Origin: Bacteroidales bacterium UBA5226
GTDB lineage: Bacteria; Bacteroidota; Bacteroidia; Bacteroidales; UBA932
Assembly: GCA_002409325.1 (NCBI GenBank)
Contig: DHUU01000006.1
Coordinates: 27,684 to 91,683, forward strand
Direction of reading: 5' to 3'
DNA: 64,000 nt
Shown here one piece after another: positions 34,394 through 43,228 of this stretch. The notes below the pieces were generated by a model. It was not told the DNA's origin, ran no database searches, and saw nothing but the letters and a program-made list of their open reading frames with translations. Both the position numbers and the translations under genes were made by a program. Each line of letters begins with the position of its first letter. The first letter of the stretch is position 1.

Positions 34394-34401
34394 TATCTTT
34401 A
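34394..34401 (+). promoter_or_regulatory. Probable -7 box for the C11 peptidase gene
   Basis: TATCTTTA, one mismatch from TAnnTTTG, ends 4 nt before the ATG at 34406. The spacing matches the other nearly leaderless promoters of this window. Confidence 0.4.
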
Positions 34402-34405
34402 CGTT

Positions 34406-35602
34406 ATGAAAAGGGTTATACTTTTGTGTCTGTTTGGATTTTGCCTGTTATTCTCTGGTTGCGAAAAATGTATTATACCCTGTGACAGGTATGAGCATAA
34501 CCTGCTGTTATATATGGCAGCCGATAACAGCCTTTCAGAGATCTCTCAGGTCAATATGACGGAGATCATAACAAATGCAGTAGTCCCTTCAGATCATGCA
34601 CTTTTTGTATTCATAGACAGAAAAAACCAGGGAGCCTTCCTTATCCGGGCCAAGACGCGCAACAGTATACTCATCCTGGATACCCTCCAGAGGTATGGCG
34701 ATGTCAATTCCATGGAACCGGAACTGCTAAGCCGGGTAATAGGACAAGCCAGGGACGAGTGTCCCGCCAAAACTTACGGTCTGTTGTTATGGTCACATGG
34801 AACAGGCTGGCTGCCCCGTGGACTTTATGGTGAAATCCCGCAATACCCGGTAAAACCTTTATCACTTATAACTCCTTTTGAATACGATATTACCGATCCG
34901 GCCTACCCCGGGACAAAAACTTTCGGACAGGATGGCACTACCGAGATGGAGATCAGCGATCTGGTGACTGCACTACAGAATTACCATCACGAATATATTT
35001 GTTTTGACGCCTGCCTGATGGCTGACATTCAGACGTATTACCAGCTCAGGGATGCCTGTGATTATATCATGGGATCTCCCGCAGAAATCATTGATACAGG
35101 TTTTCCTTACAACAAACTGACCTCTGCGTTGTTCCCCTATAAAGGCCTGACTAGTCTGACCTCACTGTGCGATGCTTATTATGATAAGTACAATTCCAAA
35201 ACAGGATATAACCGTTCCGGAACCATATCCCTGGTCAGGACAGACCGTATCCCTGGATTAGCTCAGGCTTTCAAGACCCTTGTAAACAATGGAGGAGTTG
35301 ATCCCCAGGGTTTAAACAGAACCAGTCTGCAAACGTATGATCGCCTGACTGAACATGTTTTCTGGGATATTGACCAGATGGCCGGACTCCTTGGCAGCGC
35401 CAATGATTATGCCCAATTCAGGACTGAGCTGGATAAGACAGTGGTTTACAAAAAAACAACCGAAAAGTTCATCACCATACCCATAATCCATTTTTCCGGA
35501 TTGGCAGCCTATCTGCCAACTACTGTTCTTCCCCGAACGCAGTCGGCTTTCCGCTCCGGCAGCTGGAATCATTTCCTGGAGTGGTTGCCGCTGTCTGATT
35601 GA
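34406..35602 (+). CDS. Clostripain-like C11 family cysteine peptidase lipoprotein
   Basis: The 398-residue lipoprotein (lipobox LLFSGC) belongs to family C11, which cleaves after basic residues. The catalytic dyad is visible as the His in LLLWSHGTGW and the Cys in ICFDACLMAD. NLLLYMAADNSL near the N-terminus is also typical. Members act at the cell surface or in the periplasm and often self-process. It is divergent from the YtxH operon, and rplY follows after 115 bp under its own promoter. Confidence 0.9.
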   Translation: MKRVILLCLFGFCLLFSGCEKCIIPCDRYEHNLLLYMAADNSLSEISQVNMTEIITNAVVPSDHALFVFIDRKNQGAFLIRAKTRNSILILDTLQRYGDVNSMEPELLSRVIGQARDECPAKTYGLLLWSHGTGWLPRGLYGEIPQYPVKPLSLITPFEYDITDPAYPGTKTFGQDGTTEMEISDLVTALQNYHHEYICFDACLMADIQTYYQLRDACDYIMGSPAEIIDTGFPYNKLTSALFPYKGLTSLTSLCDAYYDKYNSKTGYNRSGTISLVRTDRIPGLAQAFKTLVNNGGVDPQGLNRTSLQTYDRLTEHVFWDIDQMAGLLGSANDYAQFRTELDKTVVYKKTTEKFITIPIIHFSGLAAYLPTTVLPRTQSAFRSGSWNHFLEWLPLSD

Positions 35603-35603
35603 T

Positions 35604-35634
35604 TTTGCATAATCCGGGATTTTATTTAATTTTG
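35604..35634 (+). promoter_or_regulatory. Promoter of rplY-pth (-33 and -7 boxes)
   Basis: TTTG at 35604-35607 and TAATTTTG at 35627-35634 are separated by 19 bp, the best-formed Bacteroidetes promoter in the window. It predicts a leader of about 75 nt before the rplY ATG at 35718, which could hold regulatory structure. I cannot define one with confidence. Confidence 0.65.
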
Positions 35635-35717
35635 CGCGCCCTGAGAGGACCTTAGTAAGGTGCCATGGGATTCGGGAATATTCCTGGATTGAGTAACACT
35701 ATCAACTAAACACTGTT

Positions 35718-36323
35718 ATGAAACAATTTGAAATCAACGCCCACAAACGTGGCGAATTCACAAAAGCAGCAGTAAAACAACTGCGCAGAGAAGGAATGGT
35801 ACCTTGCGTACTATACGGAAACGAGACGGAAAACATCCATTTCTCAGTTCTGGAAAAAGACCTGAAGGATCTTATCTATGTACCTTCATCTTATATCATA
35901 TCAATTAATATTGACGGGAAAAAGAGCCTGTGCATCCTTCATCAGGTGCAGTATCATCCGGTATCAGAAAGGGTGCTTCATCTTGATTTTCTGGCCATTG
36001 ATTCCGCTAAGCCCATTACTATCCAGGTGCCTGTATACATATCAGGAAATTCAGAAGGAGTCCGCCAGGGCGGTAAACTGCAGATTCTAAACAGGAAACT
36101 TCTTATCAATGGCTTTTTGAAAGACCTGCCCGACCAACTCAATATTGATGTAACAGACCTTACTTTGGGCAAAACCATCACCGCCGGAGACCTCAAATAT
36201 GATAACATCAGGATCATGTCCCCGAAAGGCACTATCATCTGCATGGTCAAAATGACAAGGGCTGCTACTTCTACTACTGCAGCTGCTGTTGAAGAAACTG
36301 AAGAAAAGCCTGCGCAGGCATAG
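35718..36323 (+). CDS. rplY: 50S ribosomal protein L25/general stress protein Ctc
   Basis: Binds 5S rRNA in the large ribosomal subunit. The 201-residue protein is the long Ctc form: an N-terminal L25 domain (RREGMVPCVLYGNETENIHFSV, VQYHPVSERVLHLDFLAI) and a C-terminal beta domain (VPVYISGNSEGVRQGGKLQ). The tail is Ala/Thr/Glu-rich, as is common. pth follows after 16 nt, a conserved pairing. Confidence 0.95.
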   Translation: MKQFEINAHKRGEFTKAAVKQLRREGMVPCVLYGNETENIHFSVLEKDLKDLIYVPSSYIISINIDGKKSLCILHQVQYHPVSERVLHLDFLAIDSAKPITIQVPVYISGNSEGVRQGGKLQILNRKLLINGFLKDLPDQLNIDVTDLTLGKTITAGDLKYDNIRIMSPKGTIICMVKMTRAATSTTAAAVEETEEKPAQA

Positions 36324-36339
36324 GCATTTTTGCTGAATC

Positions 36340-36915
36340 ATGTCTTATCTGGTAACAGGACTGGGAAACATAGGAACTGAATATACCGGCACACGTCACA
36401 ACATCGGTTTTTCGGTTCTCGATGCCTGGGCCTCGTTGCGGAAAACAACTTTTTCCACCCTGCGGTATGGATCGCTGGCCAGTATTAAACACGCCGGTAA
36501 GGAAGTATGGTTGCTTAAACCGTCCACTTATGTGAATCTTAGCGGTAAAGCCGTCCGTTATTGGATGAAGGAAGAAAGCATCCCGCTGGAGAATCTGATT
36601 ATCGTAGTGGATGATGTGGCCCTGCCATTCGGGAAACTCAGGATGCGGGCACGGGGAAGCGACGGAGGCCACAATGGCCTGAAAGATATTTCAATTATTC
36701 TTGGGACCGAAGAATATGCCCGTCTGAGAATTGGGGTCGGGGGCGATTTTCCAAAAGGATATCAGGCAGACTATGTGCTGAGCCGATGGAATGAGAAGGA
36801 AATAATGGAATTGCCTTTTATATGCAACAATGCCATTGAAGCGCTGGAATTATTCATCCGGCAGGGGATTGACCGGGCGATGAACCTGGTAAACACAGTC
36901 GATCCCGGAAACTGA
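36340..36915 (+). CDS. pth: Peptidyl-tRNA hydrolase
   Basis: Frees tRNA from peptidyl-tRNAs that drop off the ribosome. The 191 residues include the N-terminal GLGNIGTEYTGTRHNIGF, with Asn and the catalytic His in TRHNIG, the KPSTYVNLSGKAV block and VVDDVALPFGKLRMRARGSDGGHNGLKD. Length and motifs are normal. It sits between rplY and an S4-domain protein gene in one operon. Confidence 0.96.
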   Translation: MSYLVTGLGNIGTEYTGTRHNIGFSVLDAWASLRKTTFSTLRYGSLASIKHAGKEVWLLKPSTYVNLSGKAVRYWMKEESIPLENLIIVVDDVALPFGKLRMRARGSDGGHNGLKDISIILGTEEYARLRIGVGGDFPKGYQADYVLSRWNEKEIMELPFICNNAIEALELFIRQGIDRAMNLVNTVDPGN

Positions 36916-36919
36916 ACTT

Positions 36920-37291
36920 ATGCGAATAGACAAATACCTTTGGGCAATCCGGGTTTTTAAAACCAGGGCCGATGCTGTTGATGCCTGCCGGGGATCCCGT
37001 GTTAAAATTGACGGGCAGTGTGTGAAACCTTCCCGGGAAGTTCATCAGGGCGATACCATAGTTGTCAGGAAAGGAGCAGTCTACTATGAATATCTTGTGC
37101 TTCAGCCAATTGACAGACGCCAGCCTGCAAAGGATGTGCCCCTTTTTGTCAGCGATGTTACTCCTGCAGAAGAATTGGATAAGCTGAAACTGCCCAGCGA
37201 AACAGTAGTTATTTACCGCAAAAAAGGAACCGGTCGCCCCACTAAGAAGGAACGCCGTCAATTGGATGATATTATGGATATTAACGGGTAA
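36920..37291 (+). CDS. S4-domain RNA-binding protein, Hsp15-like
   Basis: The 123-residue protein has an S4 RNA-binding fold (MRIDKYLWAIRVFKTRADAVDACRG, RVKIDGQCVKPSREVHQGD) and a basic C-terminus (KKGTGRPTKKERRQLDDI). This matches Hsp15, which in E. coli rescues stalled 50S subunits carrying peptidyl-tRNA. Its place 4 nt after pth fits a ribosome-rescue role. It overlaps manA by 11 bp at the 3' end. Confidence 0.9.
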   Translation: MRIDKYLWAIRVFKTRADAVDACRGSRVKIDGQCVKPSREVHQGDTIVVRKGAVYYEYLVLQPIDRRQPAKDVPLFVSDVTPAEELDKLKLPSETVVIYRKKGTGRPTKKERRQLDDIMDING

Positions 37292-38189
37292 TCTCCAGGA
37301 GTTTAGTCTTACCCCGTGGAATGATTTTCCAGTAATCCACAGATGCCGGAACCAGCAGGCACCTATTTTCAGAACTGTAATAAACCCCATCTGTTTCAAT
37401 ACCCGATGCGCCTTCCAATTCCAGATAGACCACAAATTTATCTGAAGCAAATGCGTCAATTTCCATTTGTTGGTCCAACTCCAGTAAACGTACGGTAAAA
37501 AAAGGGGAGTCGGCCAGAACACCTGAAGTGGTCGGATCTGGAATGTGTTTACTGTAATCAATCGCGTCCAGGGCCAGTTCCAGGTGCATTTCCCGGGCAG
37601 TCTCCCGCTTGTGTTCCCTTCCCCAGTCGTATACCCGGTAAGTGATGTCCGAAACCTGTTGTACCTCGGCAATGGTCAGTCCGCCACCGCATGCATGAAT
37701 CAGCCCGGCTGGGATGAAATAGCATTCCCCTTTTACAGGGGTGATACAATTCATCACCTCGGGCAAGGTTTCATTTTCACAATGGGAATAAAACACTTCC
37801 GGAGTCATATCACGGCTAAAGCCAAGATAAAGCCGCGCCCCGGGTTTGGCATCCAGGATATACCACATTTCAGTTTTCCCGTAAGCGTGGTGCATGGCCG
37901 CTGCCCTTTTGTCGTCAGGATGTACCTGTACCGAAAGGAAATCATTGACGATCAGATATTTTATGAGCAAAGGAAATTCATCTCCGCAGGCATCATAGAC
38001 CCCCGCGCCCACCAGGTCGGCAAGGTACACTTCAAGGGCCTCGTTAATGGTGTTTCCTTTCAAAAAACCATTCTCAATTACCGACGTATCCCTGTTCAGG
38101 CCACTCAGGACCCAGGTCTCGGCCCCCCAGACGCGCTCCTTGAAGATGGGTTTAAAACTAAGAGGATACAGATTCGTGCTGTTGTTCAT
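37281..38189 (-). CDS. manA: Mannose-6-phosphate isomerase, class I (short form)
   Basis: Interconverts mannose 6-phosphate and fructose 6-phosphate. The 302-residue protein shows the zinc ligands of the type I enzymes in VQVHPDD and KTEMWYIL and the later His in PAGLIHACGGG. ERVWGAETWVLSG near the N-terminus is typical of the short bacterial form. The start overlaps the end of the upstream CPBP gene by 32 bp. Together with the nucleotidyltransferase two genes upstream it could supply nucleotide-activated mannose; that link is inferred. Confidence 0.92.
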   Translation of the reverse strand: MNNSTNLYPLSFKPIFKERVWGAETWVLSGLNRDTSVIENGFLKGNTINEALEVYLADLVGAGVYDACGDEFPLLIKYLIVNDFLSVQVHPDDKRAAAMHHAYGKTEMWYILDAKPGARLYLGFSRDMTPEVFYSHCENETLPEVMNCITPVKGECYFIPAGLIHACGGGLTIAEVQQVSDITYRVYDWGREHKRETAREMHLELALDAIDYSKHIPDPTTSGVLADSPFFTVRLLELDQQMEIDAFASDKFVVYLELEGASGIETDGVYYSSENRCLLVPASVDYWKIIPRGKTKLLEITR

Positions 38190-39054
38190 AGGTTATGTTT
38201 AATTGTGGGCCAGAAGCCAGTTTTTTATTCAGGTAGAGCAAGGTCAGGCCAAGCAGAATCACAGAGGCAGCCAGTGCAATGTAAAAAAAGTTGTTGCCTA
38301 TAAGAGACCTCAGAGACGCATCTGCAGAAATCTGGGGGAACAAGCCTGCCAGAAGGAATGACAATCCGTTATTAATCGCATGCAGGGCTACACAGCTCCA
38401 GTAGGAACGTGTCCTGTAATAAATCCAACCCAGAAGACAACCAACCAGGAAAGCCGGGATAGCCTGCCAGGGATTGGCATGGATCACACCAAACATAAGG
38501 GCAGACCATGCTATGGCTTTCCAGGGAGCCATATGCTGCAGCATCCCCTTAAGGGCAACGTTCCGCAGCAGCCACTCTTCCAGAATTGGGGCGGCAACAA
38601 CAACGGCAACAAAGGTAGGCAGGTTATTTTCAGACATTTTGGCAAAAATTTCCTTCATGAATTCAGGCATTTCCAGCCAATCGGTCAGGGGATCCATGAT
38701 TACCGATAAAGTAACGATCAAAACTGGCAGTATCAGGATGAAAACAGGGAGCGGCACCCGGCCAAGACGGGCGCCTGGGTTTGGATAGGGTGGTGTGCTC
38801 TGTCCTAACGCCTGGTGGTAGTTATTCCGGGCGCGTAAATACACGTAGAAAAACACAAAGATGAAAGGGATCACATATATCACAGGGGTGCTCCACCCGG
38901 AAGCACCGGTCAGTGAGAGGGCCCCGGGGCGTATCAGGTTGATTATAAACACTAATGAAGCGGTAATAATGGTGCCTCCAACCAAAAGGATGGCAAGCAT
39001 TATTAGCCATGATTCTCCCAATTTTGGGCGGTAGTAGTCAAAATATTTTCTCAT
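38158..39054 (-). CDS. CPBP family intramembrane glutamic endopeptidase
   Basis: From ATG 39054 this is a 298-residue multi-pass membrane protein with about eight helices. It carries the CPBP (Rce1-like, ABI) motifs EEWLLR, FGVIHAN and HAINNG in order within its C-terminal half. These provide the glutamate/histidine active site in the membrane. A longer frame to 39174 runs into the upstream nucleotidyltransferase gene and is rejected. Substrate unknown. It is 16 nt after the nucleotidyltransferase gene and overlaps manA. Confidence 0.87.
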   Translation of the reverse strand: MRKYFDYYRPKLGESWLIMLAILLVGGTIITASLVFIINLIRPGALSLTGASGWSTPVIYVIPFIFVFFYVYLRARNNYHQALGQSTPPYPNPGARLGRVPLPVFILILPVLIVTLSVIMDPLTDWLEMPEFMKEIFAKMSENNLPTFVAVVVAAPILEEWLLRNVALKGMLQHMAPWKAIAWSALMFGVIHANPWQAIPAFLVGCLLGWIYYRTRSYWSCVALHAINNGLSFLLAGLFPQISADASLRSLIGNNFFYIALAASVILLGLTLLYLNKKLASGPQLNITYEQQHESVSS

Positions 39055-39070
39055 TGGACTAAGGAGTTTG

Positions 39071-39988
39071 TTAAAACAATGGATTTGGGTATATACCTTC
39101 CCGGTGCAGGGATCGCAGCCTGGCCACCACGCCATCCCGGTCTTCCCGGTAGGTAACACCAAACCAACGGGCATTGGTCTGTAATACGTGACAATTTCCT
39201 TCCCCTGATCTGATGATCTGGTTTACCAAGGTAGGAAGGTGATATTCAGAAGCCGGTTCCTGAATGTGCTGTGCCAGAAATTCTGTGACCAGACGCTGTG
39301 CTTTTGGATAAACATCGGGCAGAAATCCCCAGCAATTCATAGAACACAGATCGCCGGGGCTTAATTCCAACTGGTTAGTCTCTTCATTATTGCCTGGGAT
39401 AGTGCAATATATCTTTTCATTGTCGTACCGCTGGATTTTGAATCGCTCCACCACATCTGTCAAAAGTCCCCGGGCGTTGCTGTGACATATCCCCCTTGAT
39501 ACAGGTCCGGAAGGGGAAAGTGTGTTTTCCAGCCGGTACCCGACCATGGCGCAGGAACCCTCATCCAGGTCTTTCCGGACCAGGAAGTCACGCAGAACGC
39601 AGAAAGCATCGCGTCCGTAAAAATCATCTGCATTGATGATGCCAAAGGGTGAGTCTACACATTTTGCCGTTGTAAGCAAGGCATGCCCCGTTCCCCAGGG
39701 TTTCTCCCTGCCCGCAGGGGGGCTGTAGGGAGCCGGGATATCTTCCAATTCCTGTGTGACGAACTCAAAAGAGAAACTCCTTCCGTATCGTGCTACACAC
39801 ACGCGGTCGAATGCTTCCCTGAATGATTCCCTTATGACAAAAACAATCTTTCCAAATCCTGCCCCGAGGGCATCATAAATGGAATAATCCATGATTGTTT
39901 CTCCGTTAGGGCCCAGTCCGTCCAATTGTTTAAGCCCGCCGTAGCGGCTGCCCATACCGGCAGCCATGATAACCAATGTTGGCCGCAT
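39071..39988 (-). CDS. Sugar-phosphate nucleotidyltransferase
   Basis: The 305-residue protein has the nucleotidyltransferase fold: NTP-binding VIMAAGMGSRYGGLKQ at 6-21, sugar-binding WGTGHALLTT, and metal-binding INADDFYG. It joins a sugar 1-phosphate to a nucleoside triphosphate. There is no left-handed beta-helix or acyltransferase domain, so it is not GlmU-like. manA two genes downstream suggests, weakly, a mannose-1-phosphate substrate. The specific sugar is unresolved. Confidence 0.85.
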   Translation of the reverse strand: MRPTLVIMAAGMGSRYGGLKQLDGLGPNGETIMDYSIYDALGAGFGKIVFVIRESFREAFDRVCVARYGRSFSFEFVTQELEDIPAPYSPPAGREKPWGTGHALLTTAKCVDSPFGIINADDFYGRDAFCVLRDFLVRKDLDEGSCAMVGYRLENTLSPSGPVSRGICHSNARGLLTDVVERFKIQRYDNEKIYCTIPGNNEETNQLELSPGDLCSMNCWGFLPDVYPKAQRLVTEFLAQHIQEPASEYHLPTLVNQIIRSGEGNCHVLQTNARWFGVTYREDRDGVVARLRSLHREGIYPNPLF

Positions 39989-40002
39989 ATTGAAAATCCT
40001 CT

Positions 40003-40010
40003 TATATTTG
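40003..40010 (+). promoter_or_regulatory. -7 box for the ftsB/divIC-like gene
   Basis: TATATTTG lies 19 nt before the ATG at 40030, in the 41-bp gap to the divergent nucleotidyltransferase gene. Confidence 0.5.
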
Positions 40011-40029
40011 TTGTGGAAAATCCATTCTC

Positions 40030-40368
40030 ATGTCTAAACGTTTCACATATGACCGTTTTTTGAAGCCGCTCAGAAACAGGTATTTTATTGTGACTCTGAT
40101 CTTCATAGTCTGGATGCTTTTTTTTGACAACAACAGCTTAACAAGCTGGGTAAGAACGCTGGGAGAATACTCTGCAAACAAGTCTCAGCAAAGATACTAC
40201 AAAGAAAAGATTCATCAAACCGAAAGCAAGTTAAGGGAATTACAATCCAATAAAGATTCCCTTGAAAAATTTGCCAGAGAAAATTATTATTTTCACCGGC
40301 AGGACGAGGACGTGTTTATTATTACACCAGGTCCATCAGATCCCTCAGATCGCTCCCCATATAGGTAG
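40030..40368 (+). CDS. Septum formation initiator family protein (FtsB/DivIC-like)
   Basis: A bitopic cell-division protein that in other bacteria links FtsL and FtsQ in the divisome. The 112 residues show a short cytoplasmic N-terminus, one membrane helix near 18-34 (YFIVTLIFIVWMLFF), a coiled coil (YYKEKIHQTESKLRELQSNK), and FARENYYFHRQDEDVFII, typical of the family. The last 12 or so residues are encoded inside the 47-bp overlap with the YjjG gene on the other strand. Confidence 0.9.
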   Translation: MSKRFTYDRFLKPLRNRYFIVTLIFIVWMLFFDNNSLTSWVRTLGEYSANKSQQRYYKEKIHQTESKLRELQSNKDSLEKFARENYYFHRQDEDVFIITPGPSDPSDRSPYR

Positions 40369-41020
40369 GGGCACCATCACAAGGCTGCCCCTCCGGGTTA
40401 TAATAATACTGATCAATTCCAAAAACCTGGGCTCCTTCTATATCAGTCTGAAAATTATCCCCCACCATAAGCGTTTCTTTTTTCTTCCCGTTGATAGAGG
40501 TAATGGCCGCGGAAAAAATCTTCGGGTTTGGCTTATGAAAACCCACTTCCTCGGATATGAACACCCGGTTACCGAAAAAACGGTCCAGACCGCAGTTCCG
40601 GATCTTGTCGTACTGGACCTGCCTGAACCCGTTTGTCAGAAGAGCCAACTGGCAGCCTTTATTTTGAAGGTATTCCAGGACCATGCTGGCATAAGGAACC
40701 AGCTTTGTTTTGGTTGGCATCAATTCAAGGTATTGCTCTCCAAAAACTGGACCCAGGTGCCCGGCATCGGGTACACCAGCCTGTTCAAGCGTAATGACAA
40801 ACCGAAAGTCGCGGAGTTTTTGCTGTGTGATCTGCCCCGCCTCATACATTTCCCATAACTGCTTATTGCAGGTACGGTACACTTGATAAAAGGCTGCAGG
40901 ATCGTCTATGTACTTGAGAAGACCGTGATCCCGTACCAATTCGGTAATGCATTCCAGGGCGTTACCTTCAAAATCCCAAAGCGTATTGTCCAGATCAAAA
41001 AGAAAAAAGCGGTACTTCAT
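40322..41020 (-). CDS. YjjG family noncanonical pyrimidine nucleotidase (HAD)
   Basis: A HAD-superfamily hydrolase that in E. coli dephosphorylates unusual pyrimidine nucleotides. The 232 residues carry FLFDLDNTLWDF (motif I), LLTNGF (motif II), the Lys in HKPNPKIF and MVGDNFQTDIEGA (motif IV). A GTG at 41029 is in frame but the ATG at 41020 is preferred. It is the last gene after purB (14 nt), so it is probably co-transcribed in a nucleotide-related unit. It overlaps the ftsB-like gene by 47 bp. Confidence 0.9.
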   Translation of the reverse strand: MKYRFFLFDLDNTLWDFEGNALECITELVRDHGLLKYIDDPAAFYQVYRTCNKQLWEMYEAGQITQQKLRDFRFVITLEQAGVPDAGHLGPVFGEQYLELMPTKTKLVPYASMVLEYLQNKGCQLALLTNGFRQVQYDKIRNCGLDRFFGNRVFISEEVGFHKPNPKIFSAAITSINGKKKETLMVGDNFQTDIEGAQVFGIDQYYYNPEGQPCDGAPTYMGSDLRDLMDLV

Positions 41021-41034
41021 AGAGATCACGATTG

Positions 41035-42378
41035 CTAATGACCTGTGTAATTGCGTGGTGTGATCTGGAGCAGCTCATCTTTTACCTCCTGGCTAATGTC
41101 CAGGTTGCGAATAAAAGCATGCAGGTATTCTTTATCTATGTGCATGTTGGTGCGGGTGAGTACCTTCAGTGTTTCGTAGGGCTGGGGATAATTTTCCCTT
41201 CTGAGAATGGTCTGTATGGCCTCAGAAATGATGGCCCAGTTCTCGTCAATATCTTTTTCAATGGCTGGCATGTTGAGTAGCACTTTTTCGAATCCCCTTT
41301 GCAATGACTTGAATGCCAACAGCGTATGCGCCAAGGGAACCCCCAGGTTACGTAAAACGGTGGAGTCTGTAAGGTCACGTTGTAACCGGGAAATAGGCAG
41401 TTTGGCGGCCAAATGGTCAAAGATGGCATTGGCAACCCCAAAGTTGCCTTCTGCATTTTCAAAATCAATGGGGTTGATCTTATGGGGCATGGCCGAAGAA
41501 CCAATCTCCTGGTCCTTGATATGTTGCTTAAAATAATTCATAGATATGTAAGACCACATATCCTTGCTTAGGTCAATACATATGGTGTTGATCCGGCTCA
41601 GATTGTGACAAAGGGCGGCTATGTGGTCGTAATGTTCTATCTGTGTTGTTGGAAAAGAACGTGGAATTCCCAATGTGTTGTTCAGAAATTTGTCGGCAAA
41701 CTTGTGCCAGTCAATCTGTGGGTATGCGAGATTGTGAGCGTTAAAATTCCCTGTAGAGCCCCCGAATTTTCCTGTAAAGGGAACCTGTTCCAGGCTTTTG
41801 AGCTGTTCTTCCAGCCGGACTTTGAAGACCTGGATCTCCTTGCCCAACCTGGTTGGAGAAGCAGGCTGTCCGTGTGTATGGGCCAGCATAACTACCGGAG
41901 CCCACTCTCTGGACCTTACTTCCAGCATATCAATGACATTTCGCAACAAAGGGATGTATTCTTTTTGTATCCCGTGTTTCAGGCTCATGGGAATGGCCGT
42001 GTTATTGATGTCTTGTGAAGTCAGTCCAAAATGTACAAATTCACAATACTTATCCAGCCCGAGGGCTTTCATTTTGTTCTTCAAAAAGTATTCTACCGAT
42101 TTTACATCGTGGTTTGTGACCTTTTCCTGTGCCTTGATAACCTTGGCATCGGTAATGGAAAAATTTTTGTACAAATTACGAAGAATGGGGAACCAACGTG
42201 AATCCACATCTTTTAACTGGGGCAGCGGCAGTTTGCACAAAGCAATGAAATATTCTACTTCTACATGAAGCCTGTAACGTATTAGTGCGAATTCCGAAAA
42301 ATACTGATTCAGGGGAGCTGTAACGGTATAATACCTTCCGTCAATAGGGGAGATGGCCAGCAACGGGTTAAATTCCAT
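41035..42378 (-). CDS. purB: Adenylosuccinate lyase
   Basis: Catalyses two steps of purine synthesis, splitting fumarate from SAICAR and from adenylosuccinate. The 447-residue protein begins LLAISPIDGRYYTVTAPL and has FVHFGLTSQDINNTA, LAHTHGQPASPTRLGKE and the signature loop GSSAMPHKINPIDFENAEGN with the catalytic Ser. These match the E. coli-type PurB. A -7 box within the end of folP suggests its own transcript. Confidence 0.96.
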   Translation of the reverse strand: MEFNPLLAISPIDGRYYTVTAPLNQYFSEFALIRYRLHVEVEYFIALCKLPLPQLKDVDSRWFPILRNLYKNFSITDAKVIKAQEKVTNHDVKSVEYFLKNKMKALGLDKYCEFVHFGLTSQDINNTAIPMSLKHGIQKEYIPLLRNVIDMLEVRSREWAPVVMLAHTHGQPASPTRLGKEIQVFKVRLEEQLKSLEQVPFTGKFGGSTGNFNAHNLAYPQIDWHKFADKFLNNTLGIPRSFPTTQIEHYDHIAALCHNLSRINTICIDLSKDMWSYISMNYFKQHIKDQEIGSSAMPHKINPIDFENAEGNFGVANAIFDHLAAKLPISRLQRDLTDSTVLRNLGVPLAHTLLAFKSLQRGFEKVLLNMPAIEKDIDENWAIISEAIQTILRRENYPQPYETLKVLTRTNMHIDKEYLHAFIRNLDISQEVKDELLQITPRNYTGH

Positions 42379-42393
42379 GGTGATATGATTTGA

Positions 42394-43188
42394 TTAATGC
42401 TCAAATATACTCATTTTTTTGTACAACGTAATCATCTGTACCGCATGTGCAACATCGTGAACACGAAGAATGGAGACACCTTTTAATAACAGTTGAAGGT
42501 GAAGGGCCGAGGTGCTGATCAGTGCGTTTTCAGGCGTTGTGCCCAAGGGAAGATATGTCATTCTTTTTCTTGATATCCCCGCAAGCAAAGGAGCGCAGGG
42601 CTCCCCCTTTTCGTTCCGGGGGACCAGCGAATGCAGTGATGAGAGCACCTCAAAATTCTGGTCAACATCCTTTTTGAATCCAAATCCGGGATCCAGGATG
42701 AATTCCCTGACACCATACCTGTCTGCGGCCTCCGATACCTTTTGAAAAAAAAGGGTTATGGCCCGGGGCCCCTGATAAGGTTCCTGATGCATAGCAATCC
42801 ATGGCAAATCAAGAGATGCGATCAAAGGCAACATAGCCTTGTCAAAGTTTCCTGCAAAAATGTCGTTTACCCAGAACCGGCCAAGTATTGAATAGGCTTT
42901 TTCCACAATCATGGGCCGGAAAGTGTCAACAGAAAAAAGAATATCGGGATAATTTTCTTTAGCCAGCTTAAGAACGGGTTCCAGCCTGTTCCATTCTTCT
43001 GCCGGAGATGGCCATGATGCCCCGGGCCTGGTTGAGCAGGCGCCTATGTCCACGATGGCAGCTCCTTCCTGCAACATGTTTGCGATACGATCAAGAGCGC
43101 TGGCCGGGTCCATGGCACGCGAGCCGGCGTAAAAAGAATCGGGGGTACAGTTGACCACCCCCATAATTGCAGGGAAGCTGATATTCAT
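42394..43188 (-). CDS. folP: Dihydropteroate synthase
   Basis: Joins p-aminobenzoate to dihydropterin pyrophosphate in folate synthesis; the target of sulfonamides. From ATG 43188 there are 264 residues with IMGVVNCTPDSF, VDIGACSTRPGA, the substrate-binding LDPGFGFKKD and AGISRKRM. An in-frame extension to 43341 would run across the divergent tmk gene and is rejected. A -7 box 4 nt upstream of 43188 supports this start. It lies 15 nt before purB. Confidence 0.95.
   Translation of the reverse strand: MNISFPAIMGVVNCTPDSFYAGSRAMDPASALDRIANMLQEGAAIVDIGACSTRPGASWPSPAEEWNRLEPVLKLAKENYPDILFSVDTFRPMIVEKAYSILGRFWVNDIFAGNFDKAMLPLIASLDLPWIAMHQEPYQGPRAITLFFQKVSEAADRYGVREFILDPGFGFKKDVDQNFEVLSSLHSLVPRNEKGEPCAPLLAGISRKRMTYLPLGTTPENALISTSALHLQLLLKGVSILRVHDVAHAVQMITLYKKMSIFEH
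42402..42409 (-). promoter_or_regulatory. -7 box for purB, inside the folP coding end
   Basis: The minus strand reads TATATTTG inside the last codons of folP. It predicts a transcript starting about 17 nt before the purB ATG. Because the site is coding, the match is less certain. Confidence 0.4.
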
Positions 43189-43192
43189 AAAA

Positions 43193-43200
43193 CAAAAGTA
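43193..43200 (-). promoter_or_regulatory. -7 box for folP
   Basis: The minus strand reads TACTTTTG, matching TAnnTTTG. Four nt separate it from the folP ATG, which predicts a leaderless mRNA. Confidence 0.5.
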
Positions 43201-43228
43201 ATAAAAAACAGATAAGGTTTTTTTTATA

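Noticed and set aside
36854..37672. Open frame of 272 codons on the minus strand across pth, the S4 gene and manA
   Set aside because: Antisense or out of frame to three well-supported genes and without protein-like features.
37545..38303. Open frame of 252 codons on the plus strand opposite manA
   Set aside because: Shadow of manA, which has all its metal ligands.
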